A stretch of 62,657 nt of DNA. It comes from Pseudomonadota bacterium. Lineage in GTDB: Bacteria; Pseudomonadota; Alphaproteobacteria; Sphingomonadales; Sphingomonadaceae. This document shows positions 43,083 through 49,624 of this stretch, one piece after another. Numbering within the stretch: position 1 is the stretch's first letter; each line of letters opens with the position of its first letter. The notes under the pieces were generated by a model, which saw only the letters and a list, made by a program, of their open reading frames with translations, was not told where the DNA came from and made no database searches. A program made the translations under genes and the position numbers. Location: the NCBI GenBank assembly GCA_018240895.1, contig JAFEEX010000013.1, positions 1 to 62,657 of the forward strand. The letters are read 5' to 3'.

Positions 43083-44031
43083 CGGGCCGCCGCTTCCCGA
43101 ACTGACCGCGCGCTTCGCCGCCGATCTGGCAGCGCTGCGACCGGGCGAGGGCAAGCTGGCGCTGGCCGTATCCGGCGGGCCGGACAGTCTTGCCCTGTTG
43201 CTGCTGGCCCATGCCGCATTGCCGGGGCGGGTTGCCGGGGCAACGGTTGACCACGGCCTACGCCCGGAAAGTGCCGATGAAGCGGCGATGGTGGAGCGGC
43301 TTTGTGCGCGGCTTGGCGCGCCGCATTCCACTCTGACGGTGGCGGTCGAGCCGGGCAATATCCAGGCCGAGGCCCGCACGGCGCGCTATGCCGCGCTGGC
43401 GGCGTGGATGGCGCGCGATGGGCTGGCCGCGCTTGCCACCGCACACCATGCAGACGATCAGGCCGAAACGCTGTTGATGCGACTCAATCGCGGTAGCGGG
43501 GTAGCGGGCCTGGCCGGGGTTCGGGCACGGGGACTGGTTCCCGGCACGCGCCTGCCCCTGCTGCGCCCGCTGCTGACCTGGCGGCGGGCCGAACTGGCGG
43601 CGGTGGTCGCCGGGGCGGGGATCACCGCCGCCAGCGATCCGTCCAATCGCGATGACCGTTTTGACCGGGTACGAATCCGCCAGGCGCTGGCAGCGGCGGA
43701 CTGGCTTGACCCCGCGGCGCTGGCGGCCAGCGCCGCGCACCTTGCCGATGCCCATGCCGCGCTTGAATGGGCAAGCGAGCGCGAATGGGCCGAATGCGTG
43801 GAACGCGCGCCGCTTGGCCTTACCTATCGCCCCCGTGCGCCGCGCGCTGTCGCGCTGCGGGTGCTGGCGCGGATCATTACCGAGCTTGACGGTGCAGAGC
43901 CGCGCGGCAGCGCCGTCGCCCGCGTGTTCGATGCGCTGGTGGCGCGCCAGCCGGCATCGATCGGCGGGCTTGTTGCGCGGGCCATGCCCGAAGGGTGGAG
44001 TTTTACCCAGGCACCGGTGCGGCGGGCGTAA
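43078..44031 (+). CDS. tilS: tRNA(Ile)-lysidine synthase with a non-canonical start
   Basis: TilS modifies C34 of tRNA-Ile(CAU) with lysine so that it reads AUA. The ATP-binding PP-loop AVSGGPDSLALL is encoded from about 43165, followed by VDHGLRPES, HHADDQAETLLMRL, RPLL and DPSNRD. The frame opens at 43072, after a TGA at 43069, and there is no ATG, GTG or TTG before the PP-loop; the first standard start (TTG 43198) is inside the active site. The likeliest start is ATT 43078, overlapping the cpoB stop (ATTGA), or a CTG such as 43102. A sequencing error or frameshift is the alternative. With ATT the length is 317 residues, slightly short for the family. Confidence 0.85.
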   Translation: MDGPPLPELTARFAADLAALRPGEGKLALAVSGGPDSLALLLLAHAALPGRVAGATVDHGLRPESADEAAMVERLCARLGAPHSTLTVAVEPGNIQAEARTARYAALAAWMARDGLAALATAHHADDQAETLLMRLNRGSGVAGLAGVRARGLVPGTRLPLLRPLLTWRRAELAAVVAGAGITAASDPSNRDDRFDRVRIRQALAAADWLDPAALAASAAHLADAHAALEWASEREWAECVERAPLGLTYRPRAPRAVALRVLARIITELDGAEPRGSAVARVFDALVARQPASIGGLVARAMPEGWSFTQAPVRRA

Positions 44032-44032
44032 T

Positions 44033-44160
44033 GCACAGGGGGGAAGGCAGCGCGTGGCCTTCGACAGGCTCAGGCCGAGCGGGGTTTGGAAACTGGGCGC
44101 ACTCTCCGCTCACCCAGGCCTTGCCGAAGGGGCACGCTGAGCCTGGCAAACGCCCTGTGC
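44033..44160. repeat. REP-like inverted-repeat region between convergent genes
   Basis: GCACAGGG (44033-44040) pairs with CCCTGTGC (44153-44160), and inside it CAGGCTCAG (44065-44073) pairs with CTGAGCCTG (44137-44145). The CCTTCGACAGGCTCAG phrase is of the kind dispersed between genes in sphingomonads. It probably ends transcription from both sides. Confidence 0.55.
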
Positions 44161-44810
44161 TATCGCCGCTCCATCCCCTTCTGCTGCATCCGCCACAGCA
44201 ATTGATCGACTCGATCCTGCCCGAAGAACGGTTCGCCGTCATAGACCATCAGCGGTACGCCGTAATGCCCGCCAAGCCGCTGGTTGGCCTCGTTCTGCTT
44301 GATTGTGGTATCCAGCCGCTCCGCCTCCGCCGCTTGCACCGCGTCCATCTCGGCCAGATCGCCTCCTGCTTCGGCGACGGCGCGGGCAAGGTGGTCGCCC
44401 TCGTGCCAGCCGTCCACCTCGCCAGACCAGATCAGATGGCTGACCGCGCGCAGCAGCGGCAGGCCGATGCCGCGTTCGCTGGCAAGCTGGCCCAGCCGGG
44501 TCAGGCGGTGGATGTGCGGTTGCTCGCGCGGGTAAGTCCGCGTTGCAAAGTCCATCACCACCGGATCGGGGCGCGGCCAGCGCAGGGTCATCCCGGCAAA
44601 TTCCGCGCTGCGCGCGCAGTCACGCATCAGGTAGCTGGGCCACAGCGGATCGGCGTGCGCGAAGAATTCCGGCTGGCGCACCGCGATAGGCAGCACCGGA
44701 CGGACATCAACCACGGCGTCCCAATCACGCTCCAGTGCGATCAGCCGCGGCACGACCAGATAGGAATAGGGCGAGCGGAACGACCAGTAGAGTTCTACCC
44801 GGTGGCTCAC
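44160..44810 (-). CDS. DsbA-family / 2-hydroxychromene-2-carboxylate isomerase-like protein
   Basis: The 216-residue protein has the kappa-GST/DsbA-like thioredoxin fold: ELYWSFRSPYSYL at the N-terminus and GHYGVPLMVYDGEPFFGQDRVD at the C-terminus. The SPYSYL block replaces the CxxC of true disulphide oxidoreductases, as in 2-hydroxychromene-2-carboxylate isomerases of aromatic degradation. It is cytoplasmic (no signal peptide). It overlaps the alcohol dehydrogenase gene upstream by four bases (ATGA), so they share an operon. Substrate unknown. Confidence 0.85.
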   Translation of the reverse strand: MSHRVELYWSFRSPYSYLVVPRLIALERDWDAVVDVRPVLPIAVRQPEFFAHADPLWPSYLMRDCARSAEFAGMTLRWPRPDPVVMDFATRTYPREQPHIHRLTRLGQLASERGIGLPLLRAVSHLIWSGEVDGWHEGDHLARAVAEAGGDLAEMDAVQAAEAERLDTTIKQNEANQRLGGHYGVPLMVYDGEPFFGQDRVDQLLWRMQQKGMERR

Positions 44811-45850
44811 AGCGATGCCATGTCGATTACGAAGCGGTACTTGACGTCAGCCTTTTCCATCCGTTCGAAGGCGTGATTGATCTGGTCCATGCGGATCATT
44901 TCCACCTCTGGCAGAACGCCATGCTCGGCGCAGAAGTTCAACATTTCCTGCGTCTGGGCAATGCCGCCCACCCCCGATCCCGCCACCGCCTTTTGCCCGC
45001 CCAGCAGCAGGCCGGAATGGAACGGTGCCATCGTGTCGATCATCCCGACCAGGCACAGCGTCCCCTTGCGGTCAAGCAGCAACAGGTACGGCGTGACGTC
45101 GTGCTGCACCGGGATGGTATCAAGCAGGAAGTCAAAGCTGCGGCTGGCCGCCTTCATCGCCGCCTTGTCGCTCGACAGCAGCACATGGTCCGCCCCCAGC
45201 CGGGCCGCGTCGGCGCCCTTGGCCGTGCTGGTGGTGATCATCGTCACCTCTGCCCCCAGCGCCTTGGCGAACTTTACCCCCATGTGGCCAAGCCCGCCCA
45301 GGCCGATCACGCCAACCTTGCTGCCGGGGCCGACATTCCAGTTGCGCAAGGGGCTATAGGTGGTGATCCCGGCGCAGAGCAGCGGCGCGGCGGCGGCCAT
45401 GTCCAGACTGTCCGGCAACTTGAGGACATAGGGTTCGGCCACCACGATTCCTGCGGAATAGCCGCCATAGGTGGTGCTGCCGTCGATCCGGTCCTTGGCG
45501 TTGTAAGTGCCGGTCATCCCTTCGCGGCAATAGTTTTCCTCGCCGTCGTGGCAGGCATCGCAGCGGCGGCACGAATCGACCACGGTGCCGATCGCCACCC
45601 GGTCCCCCGGCTTGAACCGGGTTACCCCCGTGCCCACCGCGCTGACCGTGCCGGTAATCTCATGCCCCGGAACGAAGGGATAGGTGGAGCGCCCCCAATC
45701 ATCGCGCGCGACGTGCAGGTCGGAATGGCACACCCCGCAATAGGCGATGGTGATCGCCACATCCTCGTCGCGCAGATCGCGCCGATCGATCGTCAAAGGT
45801 TCAAGGGCGGAATCGGGGGCGGTCGCTCCCCAGGCGGCAGTTGCGGGCAT
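44807..45850 (-). CDS. Zinc-dependent NAD(P) alcohol/aldehyde dehydrogenase (YahK/cinnamyl type)
   Basis: The 347-residue MDR enzyme has the catalytic zinc ligands in YCGVCHSDLH and PGHEITG, four structural-zinc cysteines in CRRCDACHDGEENYC, and the nucleotide-binding GLGGLGHMGVKFAKALGAEV. The YNAKDRIDGSTTYGGYS block is typical of the YahK/cinnamyl-alcohol dehydrogenase group, which reduce many aldehydes with NADPH. It heads an operon with the isomerase-like gene and is divergent from an SDR gene across a 101-bp region containing a 16-bp palindrome. Confidence 0.93.
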   Translation of the reverse strand: MPATAAWGATAPDSALEPLTIDRRDLRDEDVAITIAYCGVCHSDLHVARDDWGRSTYPFVPGHEITGTVSAVGTGVTRFKPGDRVAIGTVVDSCRRCDACHDGEENYCREGMTGTYNAKDRIDGSTTYGGYSAGIVVAEPYVLKLPDSLDMAAAAPLLCAGITTYSPLRNWNVGPGSKVGVIGLGGLGHMGVKFAKALGAEVTMITTSTAKGADAARLGADHVLLSSDKAAMKAASRSFDFLLDTIPVQHDVTPYLLLLDRKGTLCLVGMIDTMAPFHSGLLLGGQKAVAGSGVGGIAQTQEMLNFCAEHGVLPEVEMIRMDQINHAFERMEKADVKYRFVIDMASL

Positions 45851-45916
45851 CGGCCTTCTCCTTGCGGGTTTGTCTCATGCTGGAATTGTGCTTGCCCAAG
45901 GTCAAGGACAAGGGCA

Positions 45917-45932
45917 TTAATCGCGCGATTAA
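45917..45932. promoter_or_regulatory. Perfect 16-bp palindrome, candidate operator
   Basis: TTAATCGCGCGATTAA is a perfect palindrome 19 bp before the SDR start in the divergent region between alcohol dehydrogenase and SDR genes. It is shaped like a TetR-family operator. No regulator gene is adjacent, so a distant regulator, possibly of fatty-acid metabolism, is inferred. Confidence 0.5.
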
Positions 45933-45951
45933 ATTTCGTGGGAGAGCATCA

Positions 45952-46734
45952 ATGCGGATCGATTCCTCCACCGTCGCGGTGGTGACCGGCGGCGCTTCGG
46001 GGTTGGGCCGGGCGACGGCGGAGGCCTTGGCGGCTGCAGGCGTCGAGGTGGCGATTTTCGACGTCAATGACGAGAAGGGCGAGGAGGTTGCCGGTGCGAT
46101 TGGCGGGCTGTTCTGCCATGTTGACATCACGTCAGAAGATTCGGTCGTGGCCGGCTTTGCCATGGCCCGCGCCGCCCACGGCCAGGAACGGATCACCGTC
46201 CACTGCGCCATGACCAGCCGCCGGGGCAAGACGCTGGCCTTTGACAAGGAAGCGGGCAAGTTGAAACGCCTTTCGACCGAGGATTACATCTACGGCGTCA
46301 ACGGCATCCTCGTCGCCTCATACCGGATCGCATCGCTTTCGGCAGAGGGTATGGCCGGGCTTGATCCGCTTGAGGATGGAGAGCGCGGCTGCATTACCCT
46401 GACCGCGTCGGTCGCGGCGCAGGACGGGCAGATCGGGCAGATCATCTATGGTTCGGCCAAAGCCGGGGTTAACGGGCTGGTCCTGCCGATGGCGCGCGAT
46501 CTTTCGGACCTGGGCATCCGGGTCAATTCGATCATGCCGGGGATATTTGCCACCCCGCTGATGCTGGGGGCAAAGCCGCAGGTGCTGGAAAGCCTTGCCG
46601 CCTCGGTTCCCTTCCCCAAGCGGCTGGGCAAGCCGGAGGAGTTCGGCAGTCTGGCGCTGGAACTGGCGCGCAATTCATATTTCAACGGGCAATGCATCCG
46701 TCTTGACGGTGCAATCCGCATGGCCCCGCGCTGA
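45952..46734 (+). CDS. SDR-family dehydrogenase, type-2 3-hydroxyacyl-CoA dehydrogenase-like
   Basis: The 260-residue protein has a Rossmann [12 protein letters not shown] motif, an acidic FDVND position selecting NAD, catalytic Ser in [13 protein letters not shown] and YGSAK, and the PGIFATPL segment. The long insertion around [17 protein letters not shown] and [16 protein letters not shown] resemble HSD17B10-type 3-hydroxyacyl-CoA dehydrogenases. The usual NNAG/NCAG motif is here VHCAM, a small deviation. The next gene is a second SDR related to dienoyl-CoA reductases, pointing to beta-oxidation of fatty acids or side chains. Confidence 0.87.
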   Translation: MRIDSSTVAVVTGGASGLGRATAEALAAAGVEVAIFDVNDEKGEEVAGAIGGLFCHVDITSEDSVVAGFAMARAAHGQERITVHCAMTSRRGKTLAFDKEAGKLKRLSTEDYIYGVNGILVASYRIASLSAEGMAGLDPLEDGERGCITLTASVAAQDGQIGQIIYGSAKAGVNGLVLPMARDLSDLGIRVNSIMPGIFATPLMLGAKPQVLESLAASVPFPKRLGKPEEFGSLALELARNSYFNGQCIRLDGAIRMAPR

Positions 46735-46740
46735 ACCAAT

Positions 46741-46808
46741 TCCGTTCGCCGCGAGTGTAGTCGAGCCGCCGCGCGAACCATGCCTCGACCAGGCTCGACA
46801 CGAACGGA
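46741..46808. repeat. Dispersed inverted repeat (CCGTTCG type), copy 1
   Basis: TCCGTTCG (46741-46748) pairs with CGAACGGA (46801-46808), enclosing GTCGAG- and CTCGAC-type segments. The same outer and inner motifs occur at 60676-60754 and in part at about 12246. It lies between two co-directional SDR genes, just before the second one's ribosome-binding region. Confidence 0.6.
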
Positions 46809-46818
46809 GACCGGCAGC

Positions 46819-47610
46819 ATGACTTCCCCTTTTCGTGATGGCCTGCTTGACGGCAAGGTCGCTTTCATCGCCGGTGGCACCAGCGGCATCAACCTGGGCA
46901 TCGCCACGCGCTTTGCCGAACTGGGCGCAAAGGTTGCGGTGCTGGGCCGCGACCCCGAAAAGGCCGCTGCGGCTGCCGACGGGATCGGCGGTGATGCGAT
47001 CGGCCTGACCGCCGACGTGCGCGATTATGGCGCGATCCGCGCGGCGATGGAGGATGTGCGGGGCCGGCTTGGCCCGCTGGACATCGTGGTGTCGGGGGCG
47101 GCGGGCAACTTCCTTGCGCCCGTGCTGGGGATGAGCGCCAATGCCTTCAGGACGGTGGTTGATATCGATCTCAACGGCACGTTCAACGTGTTCCGGGGCT
47201 GTCATGATCTGCTGGCCGATGAAGCCTCACTGATCGCGATCACCGCCGGGCAGGCGGTCAATCCCATGCAGCTTCAGGCCCACGCCTGCGCGGCCAAGGC
47301 GGGGATCAACCAGTTGATCCGCGTTCTCGCGCTTGAATGGGGGCCGCAGGTGCGGGTCAACGGTATCTCGCCCGGCCCGATCGCCGGGACCGAGGGCATG
47401 GCCCGCCTCGCCCCCGATCCCGCGACCAGAGCCGCGCATTTTGAACGCATCGCGATGAAACGCTGGGGAGAGATCGCGGAAATCGCCGAGGGTGCGGTGT
47501 TCCTGTGCTCGGGCGCGGCGCGCTATGTCACCGGCACGATCCTCGACATCGACGGCGGCAGCCAGCTCGGCGACGCCACCCGGCGCGACGTGGGGACGGG
47601 GCTGGCCTAG
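46819..47610 (+). CDS. SDR-family protein, 2,4-dienoyl-CoA reductase-like
   Basis: The 263-residue protein has [20 protein letters not shown] (NADPH-type Rossmann motif), [10 protein letters not shown], the Asn in [10 protein letters not shown], and [12 protein letters not shown] where classical SDRs have YxxxK. Loss of the Tyr and retention of Lys, with the GAAGNF block, are typical of 2,4-dienoyl-CoA reductases (DECR2/FadH-like SDRs), which use NADPH to reduce conjugated acyl-CoAs in beta-oxidation of unsaturated fatty acids. It follows an HSD10-like SDR gene by 84 bp, with a dispersed repeat between them. Confidence 0.85.
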   Translation: MTSPFRDGLLDGKVAFIAGGTSGINLGIATRFAELGAKVAVLGRDPEKAAAAADGIGGDAIGLTADVRDYGAIRAAMEDVRGRLGPLDIVVSGAAGNFLAPVLGMSANAFRTVVDIDLNGTFNVFRGCHDLLADEASLIAITAGQAVNPMQLQAHACAAKAGINQLIRVLALEWGPQVRVNGISPGPIAGTEGMARLAPDPATRAAHFERIAMKRWGEIAEIAEGAVFLCSGAARYVTGTILDIDGGSQLGDATRRDVGTGLA

Positions 47611-47637
47611 AGCCTGTCCTGATCAGGGCAGGCTCTA
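47608..47637. terminator. Bidirectional hairpin containing both stop codons
   Basis: TAGAGCCTG (47608-47616) pairs exactly with CAGGCTCTA (47629-47637). The left arm begins with the stop codon of the SDR gene and the right arm ends with that of the convergent L,D-transpeptidase gene. The 9-bp stem with a 12-nt partly self-complementary loop should stop or stabilise both transcripts. Confidence 0.6.
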
Positions 47638-48315
47638 GATCAGGCTGTCGCCCTGGCCCACCATCTTGCCGCGGGTGATGTAAACCTTGGTCCCAACCGG
47701 GGCGATCGCGAACAGTTTCGCGGCGAAGCTGTTGGGCACGCCGATGCAGCCGTGGCTGGCATAGCCCTTTTCAACCTTGGTCCCGTGAATTGAAACGCCG
47801 TCGTCGGTCAGCCGCATGGTATAGGGCATCGGCGCGTTGTCATAGGTTGAGGAATAGTGGTCCTTGTCCTTCAGCTTGATCGGGAACACCCCCAGCGGCG
47901 TCGGCTTTTCGCTGGTGCCCAGCAAGACTGCGGTGGCGCCAATCTCGTACCCGTTCTGGAACACGGACAGCACCCGCGCGTCCAGATCGACGGTGACGAC
48001 CAGCGGGCCGGACGGGACATTGGCATCATCCCAATGCCATTCGCCATATTTGATCGGGCCGCTGATCGGCAGGATCCGCTTGATTACAAAACGTTCGTCC
48101 TGAGGTTTCGCGGCGGGGGGCGGAGCAGGGGCAGGGGCGGGGAGCGATGAAATCGCCACCGGCTTGTCCGGAAAGGCGAACTGACCGCTTTTGGCCGGTG
48201 CGGGCGCGGGCTGGCGCGGCGTGTCAAGCGGCCTGAACGCAAGGTAGCCCAGCGTGACCGCGCCGGCGGCAAAGGCGGCTATCAGCCCGGTCGCAGTGTT
48301 CAACCTGATCGTCAT
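47635..48315 (-). CDS. L,D-transpeptidase (YkuD domain)
   Basis: From ATG 48315 the product is 226 residues, with an N-terminal membrane anchor (LIAAFAAGAVTLGYLAF), a Pro/Ala linker and a YkuD domain: VTVDLDARVLSVFQNG, TPLGVFPI, VSIHGTK and the catalytic Cys in YASHGCIGVPN. The usual SHGC(I/V)R motif has Gly in place of Arg. YkuD enzymes make 3-3 peptidoglycan cross-links or attach lipoproteins. The long open frame upstream of the chosen start has no signal sequence and was rejected. Confidence 0.88.
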   Translation of the reverse strand: MTIRLNTATGLIAAFAAGAVTLGYLAFRPLDTPRQPAPAPAKSGQFAFPDKPVAISSLPAPAPAPPPAAKPQDERFVIKRILPISGPIKYGEWHWDDANVPSGPLVVTVDLDARVLSVFQNGYEIGATAVLLGTSEKPTPLGVFPIKLKDKDHYSSTYDNAPMPYTMRLTDDGVSIHGTKVEKGYASHGCIGVPNSFAAKLFAIAPVGTKVYITRGKMVGQGDSLI

Positions 48316-48486
48316 GTTTTCCTCGCGCCCTGTCTGCCCTTTTGGTGCCGGATGCTGGCATCGCGCCGATTTGCGCCGCCGGCCAGACCTTCGTGCGGCA
48401 AGTTCCGGCGCGGGACTGGCTAGCACGGAAAGGTTAACGGAGACAGCGCCTTGCCTTTTCCCCCCCGCGCTGGCACGGGCGCGGCG

Positions 48487-49596
48487 ATGATAACCATGCC
48501 CCGGTTTGCACTGCTGGTCGGCTCGGCCGCGTTCTGGGCGCGGGCCAGCGCAGACATGGCAAAGGCGCACAGCCGCGTGCTGGTTCAGGCGATGACTTTT
48601 GAAGGCGATGCGGCCGGGCAGGGGGTTGCAGCGGCCATCGCCGCCAGCACCGCTGCCGATCGCCGCGTGCTGGTTGATGACTATACCCGTCACGTCATCA
48701 ATGACCGGTTCCTGGCCCTGTCGCGCGACCGGACGCTGAGGGCAGAGGCAGATGCCACCTGGGCGATGTTCGATGCCATGGTCGCGGCGGGGGTGGGGCT
48801 AAGGCTGACCAACCCGGTGGGGCGCAGTCCGCTGCGCTATGCCACCCGCAATCACAAGAAGCTGCTGGTCATTGATGATGCGGTGTGGATTGGCGGGGTC
48901 AATTTTTCGGACCACAACTTTGCCTGGCATGACATGATGGTGCGGATCGATCATCCCGCGGTTGCCGCCTGGGCCATGGCCGAATTCGATCGGGACTGGT
49001 CCGGCCAGACCGCCACCAGCGCGGCCAGTGTGGCCGGGATCGATCTGCTCAGCCTTGACGGAACCGCCAACGAAGCGGGGTTCGTACCCCTGCTCAAGAC
49101 CTTTGCCGAAGCGCGCCGGTCGATCGACATGGTCAGCGCCTATCCAACATTTCCTTTCGTTGATGCCCTGGCCGATGCTGCCGCGCGCGGGGTTGCGGTG
49201 CGGCTCTATACCCCGCGCCCCAACAACAAGCCGGTGATCCGCGATTACCTGATGGGGGTGGCGCAAAAATCGGGGCTGGACATCCGCCTTACGCCGATGA
49301 TGACTCACGCCAAGGCCGCGCTGATTGACGGCACGGCGCTGGTGGTGGGATCATCCAACTTCGATTTCGTCAGCCACCGCGCCAATGCCGAATATGTCGC
49401 GACAATCCGCGATCCGGGCCTGATCGCCGCGTTTGAGGCGGAGCTGCTGACCCCCTTGCGCGAAGGGGCAAGCGCGCCGGGGGCTGGCGATCATTCGCGC
49501 TGGCGGGCCATGCGGGCGCGGGCCGCGCTGAAGGCGGCCGATGCGCTGGTCAGCCTGCTTGACCATGGGCCGCGAGTGGCGGAGTGGCGGGGGTAG
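48487..49596 (+). CDS. Phospholipase D-family protein (cardiolipin synthase-like)
   Basis: The 369-residue protein has two PLD (HKD) motifs: NHKKLLVIDDAVWIGGVNFSD near residue 133 and THAKAALIDGTALVVGSSNFD near residue 276, each with His, Lys and Asp, so both halves of the active site are present. It resembles PLD-type phosphatidyltransferases such as cardiolipin synthases, but has no long hydrophobic N-terminus. ATG 48487 is the chosen start, with ATG 48496 as an alternative. It is divergent from the L,D-transpeptidase gene and convergent with the PEPC-like gene. Confidence 0.88.
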   Translation: MITMPRFALLVGSAAFWARASADMAKAHSRVLVQAMTFEGDAAGQGVAAAIAASTAADRRVLVDDYTRHVINDRFLALSRDRTLRAEADATWAMFDAMVAAGVGLRLTNPVGRSPLRYATRNHKKLLVIDDAVWIGGVNFSDHNFAWHDMMVRIDHPAVAAWAMAEFDRDWSGQTATSAASVAGIDLLSLDGTANEAGFVPLLKTFAEARRSIDMVSAYPTFPFVDALADAAARGVAVRLYTPRPNNKPVIRDYLMGVAQKSGLDIRLTPMMTHAKAALIDGTALVVGSSNFDFVSHRANAEYVATIRDPGLIAAFEAELLTPLREGASAPGAGDHSRWRAMRARAALKAADALVSLLDHGPRVAEWRG

Positions 49597-49624
49597 GGAA
49601 GCGCGCGGGCAAAGTTCGCCCAAT

